DNA of 64,000 bases from Massospora cicadina (lineage: Eukaryota; Entomophthoromycota; Entomophthoromycetes; Entomophthorales; Entomophthoraceae): NCBI GenBank assembly GCA_022478985.1, contig JAKSZP010015905.1, positions 62,001 to 126,000 on the forward strand, written 5' to 3'. Each line of letters begins with the position of its first letter. Within the stretch, counting starts at the first letter, position 1. The position numbers and the translations under genes were made by a program. The notes under the pieces are model-generated. The model did not search any database. It had not been told where the DNA came from and saw nothing but the letters and a program-made list of their open reading frames with translations. Below, in pieces: positions 32,430 to 44,162 of the stretch.

Positions 32430-33160
32430 GTTTCTGAAGCCATATAAGCAAACAGAAATTATTCAGGTCACGCACAAGTTATTGGCCATGGTGGGCTAAA
32501 GAAAATGTTTGGCATATTTTTAATATTACTATTAAAATAGTTAAATTATGATGTTGCAGATAATATATCCTGTTGCATGGAGTGTAAATTTCATAAAACT
32601 CACAAGAATGTGGCAGGATACTGATTGTTAGACCAGGTTTCACGCGGCATAAATTATCCATAGATGTAATGGGACCTCTGATAGTAAGTACTAAAGGAGT
32701 ACACTACATTATTGTCACATTCGATCACCTTATGAGGTGGGTTGCAACAATAGAATAGAGTTGAGCAACCACCATAAAAACTGAGAAGTTTATCTTGGAG
32801 CAGGTGACTTGTTAACATGGTTATCCACAAGTGATATTGATTGACAATAAACGAATTTCACCTCTTTTGTCTTTCCCTGAATGAATGAGCTGATGGAAAT
32901 TAAAGGGTGGTATCTGTTCCTTATTGGCCTAAAATGAATGGAGACATTTAATGAATGTATAGTATGCTGGTCGGAATGCTGAGGAAAATGGTCTCATGTA
33001 AAGCGTTTTTTGGGCATCTATCTATCCAGTAACTTTTTAATTACAATATCAGTTTTCACTGTCAACAGGAAAATGCCATTTGAGTTATTTATATGTCAAT
33101 AGACAGCGTTACCACTGATTCTATATTCAGTGGTTGAGCCTAAACAGGGATGAGCGTGGA
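32430..33160 (+). pseudogene. G1 integrase
   Basis: A cysteine/histidine cluster (CCMECKFHKTH, near 32572-32605) resembles the end of the HHCC zinc-binding domain. LSIDVMGPLIVSTKGVHYII (32646-32710) is the catalytic core start with Asp kept. ILIDNKRI near 32840 stands where TDNGxxF is expected. KMPFELF near 33070 matches the later SPFxLLYG block. Frames are broken throughout. Confidence 0.7.
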
Positions 33161-34805
33161 GAAGCACTGGTATCATCTTGCAAACTCATAGTCAATCTCT
33201 AGTCTCAAACTAATCTTACAACAATTTGATGTGGGTTCAAGATAAGAAAACTAATATTGAGATTTTAACTATTGTAAAAAAATTTTCCGTTTAAAACGTT
33301 TCATTTACTTTGATACACATTGCTTCAGTCGCTGATACAAGATGGATGCATTATGGTTGGAAACGGTTGTGAATTAATGAAGTTAGCAACTGATGCCTAT
33401 ATGAGCAAGAACCTTAACAATGATTTTATTATTATTTGAATACATGTAATTTCTTTAAAAGGAATTAAAAGATTAAAAAGAAAAAATATATGATATTGAA
33501 TAATCAAGAAAACATTATAATATGAAAAGGTAAGACAAAAAAGGAGAAAAATTAAACTTAGAGGAAAAAAGCAGGAAATTTTTTTTTATTTATTTTTGTT
33601 TTATTTGGGAGCTTCAGTTGTAAGGTATGAGCCCACCTTCATCGCCTCTGGAGAATAGGAGGTTTTATAACAAAAGTGGAGTATAGGCTGCTGAAGTCAA
33701 TCTGTAATTGATTGCTTGCAAGAGTAAATTTCTAGACAAAACTAAGTTCTCTTTATACAAGGAGAGTTTTGGAAAGTGTGATGAGAGGAAGTGAATTGAA
33801 TGTCTAGATTCACTAAATGAGATACTCTGGGTCAAGGGGTAAGCAGCAGTGAAGAAAAATGCAATTAGTGAATAAGTCCATATGATCCCTATATGGGCAC
33901 AGGTGCCAGAAGCAGTGTCTTAAGAGCTTGACAATGAGCCTCATCAAGTATGATGGAGATATGTGACATCATTGAGCAAACGATATGAGCAGTAGGTTGT
34001 CAGATCAGGCCACCAATTATAGACACTAAATGGAAGTATCACCAAGCAGTTCCTGCTGCAAAGTAGTCATGTAAACAACAAACTGCATCCTGGAGGCAAT
34101 GATAACATACGCCTTGAAAGAGAAAAGGAAAAGAGTGATGGAAGTTAAGTGAAGCATAAAGTCTGATTGCCCAAGTATGAAAAACTTGACCAGAAAAGAG
34201 TAGAGCATATATCGCGGTATCTTGACTAAGTACACAATAAACGTCATTGAATTTGAGAGAAATACCTAGGGCCTTTGATAATCTATCCTAAAGATCTTCA
34301 GGTGAAGTTCAAATTTTTAATTCATGAAATTCAATTCAGATGATAAAATAGTTGGATTATGAAATTAAAACTAAAAAAAGAACTATGGAAGTAAGTCTAA
34401 ATTGGAAAGGAACCATTGATCCATATTGGGAAGGATGAATTCTGTGGGTTTGAGAATTATAGTTGAGCTAAACATGGAAAGATCAGAATCCAGTAATTAA
34501 TTGGAATCTAACTCAGCAAAAGGAGAGAGAGGAAAGATTGACCAAGAATTAGTTGAAGCAGTTGCCATTCCTGCTTTTTCTTCAGGGATGAGGACCATTT
34601 TTGGTATTATTGAGAAAGATATCTGAATCAAATTGACTCATGGCGCTGGATCTGGCGGTGCTATATACGATTCTATTTCAGGCAGGTTCATAGCAACTCA
34701 AAAGAGGTTGGCGTCCATTTCATATAGACTGGCCGCATACCATCCATGGCAATAGTTAATAGAAAATTGGGACATATCTGTATGATCTGGTCAATTGGAG
34801 GGATG
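33161..34805 (+). other. G1 region between integrase and 3' LTR
   Basis: About 1.6 kb, longer than the matching interval in G2 (about 0.3 kb). I see no ORF above 75 codons. A T-rich run lies near 33580-33600. It could be an extra 3' region or a decayed insertion; I found no boundaries. A purine-rich GGAGGGATG (34798-34805) directly before the LTR is a plausible polypurine tract. Confidence 0.4.
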
Positions 34806-35600
34806 TGTGGGTATTTTTAATGACCACGTTATCTAGCTTAATCTTAGTTAAGCTTTAGCTTATTTAATAATTGGTTCATATATAATTTAGCTTATAATTT
34901 AAGCTGTGAGACGGTTTTTAATTACAATTGGTTTAGAAATAATAACTGATTAGTGATTAATTGCAACTATAAAGGATGTGATTCCACGATGAATCCCCCC
35001 TTGGGTTAGAACATCTAGTACTAAAAAAAGGATGTGATTTAAATGATAATTAAAATTATATTTTAATCAGAGATTGTTACCAATAACATGATAATTAGTA
35101 AGTTGACTCATAATATGTGCACTTACTCATGGAAATTGATCAGTTGTAGTGGCTATGTGACAGCTAGTTAAAATGGCGTTTATTCACGCTATTCTCTATG
35201 AAAATGAGCTGGGATTTTTCTTAATCTTGAACCAAAAGATGTTTTGTCAGCTAGGTGTTCTGAGATAATTGTGATCACCAAGATTGCTATATTACATGTC
35301 TACTAATGCTCCCCTGTATATGATCCAAAATCTTAATAATTATTCTGACCTTAGAATTGTATCTTGTTGTGTCTGTTTCCAATTGAAGTTATCACTAATT
35401 AATTTATCTTTATAAGTGTCATTTTCCAGAGTGAGGCCAAAATCACTTAATAATCACAAATTGCCAGAATAAGGCCAAAGTTGCTCAAGTTTAAGAATTC
35501 AACTGAGTTATTTGTCATCATAACCTAGCAGTATACATATAAATTAAATAAACACCAGTTAAGCGAAATTTTGCACCAGTAGAAACTCTGTGTTTTTACA
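34806..35600 (+). repeat. 3' LTR of G1
   Basis: Begins TGTGGGTATTTT and ends GTGTTTTTACA, 795 bp. It aligns with both parts of the 5' LTR and shows the empty LINE-1 site at 35100-35114. It lacks the 13025-13290 segment. Divergence from the 5' LTR is high, so the element is old. Confidence 0.8.
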
Positions 35601-36947
35601 CCATAATGATGAATCAAAAATTAGTAAGCCATCCTATGATAATTCAACTAATAATCATTTAGCTATCAAAGGAACTGGCAATGAATTCCAGTAAAATCCA
35701 AACTCAAAGCCTTCTTCTAGGTGTCCTTCCAAGGTTATCAGTTGAGATGCACCTTCATGAAGACAAATAAGCTCTGTGGAGGTGATTACTTCAAAGGGAG
35801 GAAACCATAAATGTGAAAAAATGGGTCCACTTTGACCAACAATAAATACCTTCTCAAAACGTGAGAGATTTACAATTAACAGCACTAGTGACCTTCACTC
35901 TTTCAGCCCATGATGATGCAAATTATCAATTCAACCAGCCAAAGTATCCCAAACTGAAAAACTCTACTTTAAAGACCCTAAAGCTGGAGGATGGGCTAAT
36001 CAAGAGCTTTCTGTCCAAGTCTCACTTAAACTAATGCACTTGTATACCACAGCTATATCCCCAGAACATTAGTAGGGTTCACCTAGAGCAAGTCATATCT
36101 TTGCCTATTTGTCCATCCTGCTCTCCACCACCAGCTGCATCTCTTAGGATAGCATCATATGGGACTTTAATGTCAATTTAGCCTTATTCCAGTAGCTTCA
36201 TCCTAAATTCCACGATTTTTTATGAGACTGCATCTAACTTTGGTCAAGAGAATTGTGCGGTCATTATGAACAGTAGAAGAGAAATAAAAAAAGCTACAGG
36301 CCAACTTGCCTAAAATTCTTATGGTTATGGTAGTTTATACATGCAAAATTTACTCAACAAAGTAAAGATGCTTCCCAAACCATAAACGAATTATTGTAAT
36401 AAGCTATGAATGACTTAATAGCCCAATTAACTAGCCAACAACAATTTTGAAAATTGGATTGATGACTTGACTGATTGGTGTTACCAGCTCAATGATGGGG
36501 CTGGATGCTCAATCTGCCACTGAATCTATAGTTTACAAAGGACTTAGAGGCCTTAGAACCCCCAAGGTTAAGACAGTCCACTGTGACTCCCTGAAGATCC
36601 TTCAAATATTTTGCAAATCTTAGATAAGATTATGAGACCCATATCTTGAACCTGGAACACCAATTGTGAGGGGTGGCTTGTAGTAGTTGGATGGACGTTA
36701 AAGAAAATTGTAATGTCAATTTAAATTGACTGCACTTTCTGATAAAGATGCCATCATTCAGCAAGCGTGTTCAGATATAATTTTCTAAGCATTAAGCCCA
36801 CCAAGCTACTTTGGACGCTAAGATCAATTAACTCATCTCTTGAATCTGGGAATTGGAAGTTCAGCAACAAAAGTTGTTGAAATTTCCGGCTTAGTTCATA
36901 TGGTCTGGTTCTTTGTTTTGGATTTAAGTCAGTTTAATAACGCCTAT
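35601..36947. other. Unassigned AT-rich stretch
   Basis: About 1.35 kb between the G1 3' LTR and an L4 LTR fragment. The longest open frame is 76 codons (35655-35885, minus). I see no retrotransposon motif, inverted repeat or pol III box. Confidence 0.3.
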
Positions 36948-37704
36948 TGTATGAAGACAATAGAACAGATATTGATAGTTGTTAATATAAGAACTCCTTA
37001 AAGATAAAAATTTGAGGATGTATTCTCCTGTTGTATACTTGTATAACGGCTTCTTACCCTGATCTTCCTGATCACAAGTAATTGCTTGACTTAATACAAC
37101 TGAAAAGTATTAAATACACAAGGCTTGTATATTTAAAACTACAAAGAAAATTATTGTGCTAAATTTTTTATATATAGTTTTAGAGATAATTTATAGGGTT
37201 CAATGTTAACCACACCTTTCCTATGACATGTCACCTCACATCGCCACTTAATAGTGAATCACAATGAAGAACTTCATAGGGTCTACAAGCTAAAGGCGTC
37301 CCAATGTAACCTAGCACAACCTTGTTGGAAATGTCTCACTAACACAACTAATTCAAGTCATCGTTTCCTCTGACGCGTCTAAAAATGTCTAAACCATAGT
37401 TTCTCTTGAGCAACAGTAGCATATACCAATGCAGTTTGTACAACTAATTTTACTTATTTTGATTGTAACATAATTAACATTAAAAGCTAATTTCAACTTG
37501 GCCTACAAAGCCCCTAATACTGCCCATCAAGTCAAAATAATTAAGTGGAACTGCTAGGCTGCATATCCTAAGTTTTGTTTGAAATTAACTTCTTTTTAGT
37601 CCTTAATTGTTGATATGTTCAACATGAGATATAAAAAATTTGACATATGCTAATTCTATTATTTCTTATATCAAGACACCCAGCGATTCAGGTCCAGTCA
37701 ACCA
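36948..37704 (+). repeat. L4 long-LTR, 3' portion
   Basis: Starts at TGTATGAAGACAATAG and aligns with 43508-44162 plus 46085-46209: ATTCTCCTGT, GCTTCTTA, GGGTTCAATGTTAACCACA (GGGCTCAATGTTAACCACA there), GTGGAACTGCTA, and the common end GATTCAGGTCCAGTCAACCA. The upstream 1.1 kb of the full LTR is missing or unrecognisable. It serves as the uninterrupted reference for the copy D insertion site. Confidence 0.75.
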
Positions 37705-38967
37705 TTAAACACTTTCACCGCCTTGACTGGATATAAGTGGAGGGTATCTTACATTCTTGATCACGATGTCCAGGCTCTTGCAATCCTCAAAGTACAATTG
37801 CTACCTCAATAGCCTTTCTGCCCAGGGTAGACTTGTCTTCAAAAGGCTCACTTCTAAACGGCAAACTATGGTCAACCCAGGCGTCCTGCCTCCACTTTCT
37901 CAGGTTGGTTAAACTAGTTATGCCTTGACGGTTATATAAGGTTCATCTTCCAGGCCAGCCGCAACTCAAGTGGAACAGAGTCAACCCAAGTCAGTCCCAT
38001 TGGTTTTGAGTACCTTCAGCAAACTTACCAATGGATTGAACACAATCCCCTTTGACCACCTCATTAACTCGTTGTGGTCCCATGGCCTCCCAAAACAAAG
38101 AAATTTTAATTTGTCATCAATTCTCATTATACAGTGGTTTTCTTCTCGACTTCCTTTTTCACTGCTTCAAATCTTCCTTTATATAGCCTTATCTCTTCCC
38201 TTTGCGCAGGTGTGTAGCTACTTTGGGTTTGGCCGATGACACAATGTCTGGACTCTTGGAAGCCTACAAGGCTTCTGCACATGCATCTGAACCCAGTATT
38301 GCTCCAGTCAGTCAGTTTGAAGCCAACTAGGCTCTACTATTTGCTCACTCAGTTGATAGGCTCTGGTATACTTCAACAACTGTTCACATTGACTTTCACG
38401 TTCCGTTGGGCCTCAATAATCATGCTTTGAAAGATTGTCATATCCTTTTTATCTACTGCTCTCTTTGCTAAAGCCTGTTAAAGAGCTTCCTGAAAGGTTT
38501 ATTGCTTATATGGCTCTACTTGGCGCTCGTGTTTGCTTCCCATTATCAGCCTTCCCACAAAGACTGTGCCTGACATATGCAGAGTGTTAGATGAAGCTTG
38601 CTCACAAATGTTTCAAGCAAAAGTGTTTCTTCCCCTGGTGTATCCTTGTTTAAAAAGCCTCCTTTCCAGTTGTATCTTTCTTTCTGATGCTTTCTCCCCT
38701 TAGTGTAACCTCTTACTCCTGTTCTAAAGTACATTTCATTATCTGCTTCCCCTGCTTTGATTGTCCTTCCTTAGTCGGCCAGGCCAAAGCGCCTGGTGCC
38801 AAGTATTCTTAGATTTAGCTCATCTTCAACAGGGTCTCAACAGTCGGATCATATGTGAGATTTGCATTAATCCCCCTCTCAAAGAAAGATCATCCAGCTC
38901 TGATGACGACAAAGCTTCCAAAAATATGAGTCAAAGTAGCTTATTACTTTATTGTTAAAGGTTTTTC

Positions 38968-39050
38968 ATGTTTCCATTTTTTCATTTTTTCATTATGTCT
39001 TTATTTTTTCTTATTTTTTCATTTTTTCATTTTGTTTTCATTTTTTATTC
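38968..39050 (+). repeat. T-rich low-complexity tract
   Basis: Repeated TTTTTTCATT and CATTTTTTC units, an imperfect microsatellite. Confidence 0.8.
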
Positions 39051-39849
39051 ATAAGATTTATTAGAGCTTACTAGATGGATATGAGAGGATTCCAAAGGAT
39101 TAAGAGTTTGCTTCAAAGTTTTCCAATGCTAGGACTTCCATTGATGAATGTGTCAATAGGCATGGCTATGTTCACTCCCTTCAAGCTTGGGGTATCTTCT
39201 GTAATACTCGTCCATTCAGTCAGGATATTTTCTATTATTTGCTACACATTGCTTAGTTACTACTTCAGTTGCTATAAGTATAACAACCTTCTTATGAGAG
39301 CAGGTCACCACATGTACATTCGTGGAGTTTTCATTGATGACACACTCTTCTCAAACAGGGGAGACTGGTGTATCTGGCACAATAGAACGTCCTTCTTCTA
39401 TCGTGTTTGCTCTTTTCCATCCTTCTGCAAGTTATCTAGGAGGACAACATTAATGATATAATAGTGGCATCTGGAGAAATAAAACCATTTACAATTGCAA
39501 TTGTAGCAAGTTATTTTGCTTAATGATCATAGTACCTTCATATATTCAGCTTGCTCAGTTTTAAAAGGCAGATCGCTGAAAGTCTTATTATTTTCAAAGA
39601 TGTTTCCTGCAGGTGCTGCAGGTCTTAATACTTTCCAGTATTGGGAGGGAATTAGTTCTGTGAATCAACGTAGATATTTAACTAACTCAGAAGTTGTGAG
39701 GCTTTTAATGAAAGTAGTCAATAAAGTGTTTGTCAAATTTGGTAGGGTTTCACTTCATGTAGCAATGCAACCTTGGCATAAAATTCAATATGGCCTTCAC
39801 ACCTAGGAGAACTTGAGCTTTGTGATAGAATTAATCCGCAAATTCATCA

Positions 39850-40430
39850 ATTGTTTCATCTGTGACAGTTGAGGTCTATCCTCAGCATCACATTGCCCTG
39901 ATCTTTGGTAAGACAGGGCAGGCTGTGTCTGTATGTATGGAGGAGGAGGGGGCGTTGGTTCTGGCAAGGACGCCTAAGGGGCCAGAGCTTGGAGTAGGCC
40001 AAGGAGCAAGATGGGCTTCCAAGTTGGAACAAAATGGAAAACGAGTAAAATGGGTAGTTTCGAGATTTGATTTGGATTCAAATTGAGAATGGAATGAAAC
40101 AGGTGCTTGGGAGTTTCGCGGTTCAATTGGGATTTAGAATGGAACTGGCGTGGAACCGTTGAGGATCGGAACTGGCATGGAACCATTGAGTAAAGATTCT
40201 GTGATCCTGCTGTAAAGTTTACACCAAACATCGTTCAAGTTGGCAATGGCACCATAAGCTTATATTATATTTTATTTTAGCTTTTAGCATGTGTATATAG
40301 GGAAGGGACTGGGAGCTAGAGGCTCCTCAGTTCTGTTTTCTATCAACTTGGCTAAATATTAAATAAAAGAACCCAAAATTCATATATTTATAATTTGGGT
40401 TTATTTTAAAGATATTGCCTAACTGCAGCC
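39850..40430 (+). other. GC-richer island with 27-bp repeat and TATA/AATAAA signals
   Basis: Purine-rich, less AT-biased stretch. GGAACTGGCGTGGAACCGTT (40141) recurs 27 bp on as GGAACTGGCATGGAACCATT (40168). Downstream are GTATATAGGGAAGGG (about 40293), GAGGCTCCTCAG and ATTAAATAAAAG (40357). That order of TATA-like box, short leader and polyadenylation signal resembles an LTR R/U5 region, but I found no partner copy in the window. Confidence 0.4.
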
Positions 40431-43126
40431 ATGTTTGGCTTAAATCAGCAAGAATTAAACTTTGAGAGTGAGCTTGGGAGGGCTATTGCCTCCCTCTATA
40501 CCTTGTCTTGGAGTCAAGGTATGTTGCTGGGATTAAGTATACTTGCAACTGTCTTCCAGGGGGTGCTTGTCCAATCTTGTAGCGCGCGCACCAGGAGAGT
40601 AATATCAGGAGTCCTGTCAGCCCTATGGTCTTTAACATGGATCCTGTTGCCCAACTCATTCGTGGCTCATTGGAAGGAGCCAGTGCGTTACATCATCTTT
40701 CTAAAAGCCAAAATTCTTGAATTTGGATATTATGGTTGAAATTCTTTCCAGACCTCCAAAGTTGCAAAAGTACAGCCTCTTTTACTTTGGCATAATCAGG
40801 GTTTTGTTCAAGGTGCAGAATAATTAGTTCAATACTCCAATCGTCCAAAAAATTGCTAATAGTGGTTTTTTTGTTGCAATCACTGACCCTGTACATGGAC
40901 ATTTTTAATCTTTTAATGTAATTAATAACTCTTTTGTTCTTCTCAAAAGCAGGCAGGTTTAAAGGGTTGTAATTATCATTCTCTCGCTCATAGTGATCGC
41001 AATTGCTTCTTTGCAGCTTGAACTGGGTATCTCAGTGCGCTGAGGCGCTGCACCACATTAGAGGAACTTTGGTTGGCTAAATCAACCATGTTGATAGGCA
41101 TCTATTGGCGTGGAGCAGCATCAGTTTCAGTAGCTACTTCTGAGACTTCATCCTTGTAGTATTCAGAAGTATTCCAAGTTAAATTATTCATGGCACACTG
41201 GCATTGACCATCATACAATCTTAAGGTTGATGATCAATTTTATTTTCCTAATTAATATGATATCTAAGTTTCAATCTCTATTTCGTGACTTCCTCATTTA
41301 GGCTGGCTGTTTGAACTTGCAGAATGGAACTCGCTTGATCTTTTTCCTAATTAGTTTTCTGCTTTTGTTCACTTCCCCATGGAGAGTATTGTTTGACTCG
41401 TTGATAAAGGTAACATCCTCATTGAGACTATTGATCTGGCAATTAAATTGTTTGACAGATTCTTAGATTTTTTATTCTCTGTCTGTTGGCCCTCTGCTTT
41501 TTTCACCTTTAGATATTTTTTTGTAAATCATCCTTTATCTGAGAAATTTAGGCTCTCAGTCATTAATACTGACCATAGAATTCACCATTATTGTTTAATT
41601 GTTCCTCTTGGTCTTTGTAACTAAGTCTCATGAATTCTGAAGCACTAGTAAAGGTCTGGTTTACTCTGTTGACCCAAGCTTAAGTGACTCCTCTTCCTCT
41701 AAGAAAATTTTAAATACAGAGCGTAATCTGTAATTTAGCTCTTACGCTAATTCTACAACTTGATCATTATACCAAGTGGTTAGGCTATAATATGCTTCCA
41801 AGCTAGAGCGGACAGCCAAAGTTATCTTCCAATTGCTTATTAGATATTTGGGACACTTGGCTGGAGTTGTGTAAAGTTCAACCAGCTTGGTGATGGCTGC
41901 ATGATGGTGGGCGATGGTCATTTGCAAGTTTCTGGGGGTAGAATGGATGAACTTGATTAAGTCTTTGGAGATGTTCTCTATCACATTTAAATTGTGTCTT
42001 GTTTGAGCTGCACACAATTGGTGGTGAGCTAGATATCTCTCCCACAGCATATCTTGTTGTTGGTGATAGAAAGGCTATGGTTGTCTGTAAACCTTACCAC
42101 ATCTAATAACCTCTTAATAGTTGATGTTATAGTCATTCAAGATCCTCATGAGAAATGGAGTCTTTGAGATAGGTGATAACTGGTACATTATTCCAGTTGA
42201 TCTGGGACACAGTAATCTAAATGTTCCTATTAGGTCTGGTAATTGTTCAAAATAATCAATAAGAATTGGGGATGTTCCCCTGCTCTGTAAAATCACCATC
42301 TGCCAGCCCAGCTGTAGCGCCGCTGTTGAAGTTTTGACCTACTTCAGATAGTCTGGTTCTTCATCTGGGATTAAACTTGGAGTTACTGTCAGATTCTGGT
42401 GGTTGACCTGAAAATAAACCCTTTGACAACCAACAGATTGGTTGATTATCCTTCCAATGCTCGAGCTAATACTTTAAATTCCTACCTTTAAGCTTATTAT
42501 ATCTACATGGCTTGGGCCAATTCTATCAAACTCAAAACAATATGAATATTCTATTGAAAGCTTAGGCTGAATATGCTTGCAGATTCAGGCTGATTGTTGC
42601 ACCCAAAAATCGGCAATTAGTCCCAATTACTTGGGACCAAAGATATTATCCAACATAAGAAATCATTCAGGATCAAACCATAGATAACGTCTAAAAAGTC
42701 CTATGGACAGATAGACGTTAAAGCATAATCAATTTCTCGCCCTAGGTCAAAATTTGTATGTTGATCCTCATAATTGGCATGATAGCACTTGTGCATGGAC
42801 CACCCAAATGGGGGTACCTAGTGCTATCAAGAGAGAGGCCTGCTGACATCCTGATTAGGGGTACATCATCTACTACAATTGATGCAGAAATTTCACAGAA
42901 GATGTATTTTGTCAGCAGTATGACGAAGTTCAAATCAAGAGGGTCCTAGGACAATTTTCATGTTCTTATTGCTTTTTTTGTCCTTGAAATCCTCCCATTT
43001 TTTGAGAGTATTTGCACTAATAAACCTAGCAATAGGTCTCAGTTTTATCATTTCAAAATCCTAACTGATGTGGAAATAATCTGTAGAAATTGCATGCTAA
43101 AATGTGGCCAGGAGGTGCACTAGAGT

Positions 43127-43134
43127 TATAAATA
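43127..43134 (+). promoter_or_regulatory. TATA box of L4 LTR copy 1
   Basis: TATAAATA followed by CCGGCGCCTGGCCTAATGA. The second copy keeps TATAAATA at 63551-63558 and CCTGGCCTAATGA after it. A CAAATAAATA polyadenylation-like signal follows about 35 bp downstream. Conservation in two diverged copies supports an LTR promoter. Confidence 0.6.
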
Positions 43135-44148
43135 CCGGCGCCTGGCCTAATGATTATTATCAAATAAATATCCTCTAATAAAGATCTATTTTATTTAAAT
43201 CTTTTTTCCAGTTTTTATCAGAATCATTTCTTTGAGATTTTTCAACAAGCTGGGAGAGCCAAATCCACAGCTTGTATATCTGCCTGCCTCAGAAGAAGTT
43301 CATGAATATGAAGGGAAGATTAAGCTTGAAATTGACTAGAAGAGTCGGGGCTATTCATATACGCCTAGTGAGTTTTTTGAACAGTGAAAATACCGTAAGC
43401 CACTGGCCATATCAAGGATAAATTGATGGAACTTCGTCCCAATTAAGCATGCAGGATTTTAATTATCAATTGAGCAATCCTTGGATTCTAATAGTTACAA
43501 ACGTCTTTTGTATGAGGATAATAGACCAAATGTTGATAGTTGATAAGATAAAAAAACTCCTTGAATATAAGACTCCAAGGCTTTATTCTCCTGTCTTTTA
43601 CTTCTAAAATGCTTCTTATCCCTGATTTTCTGATCAAAAGAAATAACTTGACTTAATAAAATTTGAAAAGTACAAAATGTAAAAAGCTTATATATCATAC
43701 TACCAAGAGATTATTATGCTAAAAGATTGTTTTTTATTTTCAAATTTTAGAGAGAATTTATAGGGCTCAATGTTAACCACAACTTTCCCATAACACCTCA
43801 TCTTGTATTGCCACTTAACAGTGAATCATGATGAAGAACTTCAGAGGGGCACAAATTATTGATAAGCGTCCCACTATGATCCATCTCAGCCTCCTAGACA
43901 TTGTCTCACTGATGCAATTACTTCAAGACAGCATTTCTGCTCATACAACTGAAAATAGCTAAACCATTGCTCCTCTCAAACAATGGTAGCACATACTAAG
44001 GCAGGTTATACCAATAAATAGTAATTAAAATGTAACTCGGTTAACACTATAAACTATTTTTGACGTGACCATTAAAGCCCTTGATCTTGGGCAATTAAGT
44101 TTAATATGATTATGTGGAACTGCTAAGCCGCAATCCTAAGTTTTATTT

Positions 44149-44162
44149 GTACTTAAAATATT
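44149..44162. repeat. Target-site duplication of copy D (left)
   Basis: GTACTTAAAATATT, an 11/14 match to GGACTAAAAACATT at 46085-46098. The uninterrupted L4 fragment near 37580-37600 shows a single copy of this segment. Confidence 0.55.

Larger units (their letters stand above)
12862..35600 (+). mobile_element. Ty3/gypsy element G1 with nested insertions
   Basis: A plus-strand LTR retrotransposon with LTRs at 12862-19102 (interrupted) and 34806-35600, both beginning TGTGGG and ending TTTTTACA. Internal order is PBS, gag, protease, RT, RNase H, integrase. Three dated insertions expand it to 22.7 kb: LINE-1 in the 5' LTR, ORF1-only copy B upstream of RT, and LINE-2 inside RT. Removing these and their target copies leaves about 10.3 kb. 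Frames are heavily broken. No exact short target duplication flanks the whole element. Confidence 0.8.
37705..42396. other. Region between two L4 LTR copies, no recognisable pol
   Basis: About 4.7 kb. ORFs reach 128 codons (39075-39461, plus), 102 codons (40431-40739, plus) and 102 codons (41742-42050, minus), but I recognise no RT, protease, integrase or zinc knuckle in either strand. If the flanking L4 copies belong to one element, this would be a non-autonomous internal region. Equally it may be several unrelated remnants. I assign no function. Confidence 0.35.
42397..44162 (+). repeat. L4 long LTR copy 1, left part
   Basis: Begins TGGTGGTTGACCTGAAAATA and aligns with the copy starting at 60361 (TGGCAGTTGACTCGAAAATA) and resuming at 62637. 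Shared blocks include TTGATCCTCATAATTGGCA, GTACCTAGTGCTAT and AAATACCGGCGCCTGGCC-like sequence. Copy D interrupts it at 44162. With its right part (46085-46209) the LTR is about 1.9 kb, unusually long. Confidence 0.75.

Noticed and set aside
38968..39050. T-rich repeats as a poly(A) tail of a minus-strand retroposon
   Set aside because: Interrupted CATTTTTTC units with no adjacent element body or target repeat; read as a microsatellite.
39075..39461. 128-codon plus-strand ORF as a host gene
   Set aside because: No recognisable domain, low-complexity upstream, and transposon remnants all around. No intron or promoter evidence.
41030..41090. Possible third SINE or tRNA pseudogene (minus: GTGGTGCAGCGCCTCAGCGC, then CCCAGTTCAAGC)
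   Set aside because: Only loose matches to box A and box B, no target repeat, no SINE body, and the same bases read as an open minus frame. Not supported.
41742..42050. 102-codon minus-strand ORF as a Gag gene
   Set aside because: No zinc knuckle or capsid motif and no partner. ORFs of this size occur by chance in this window.
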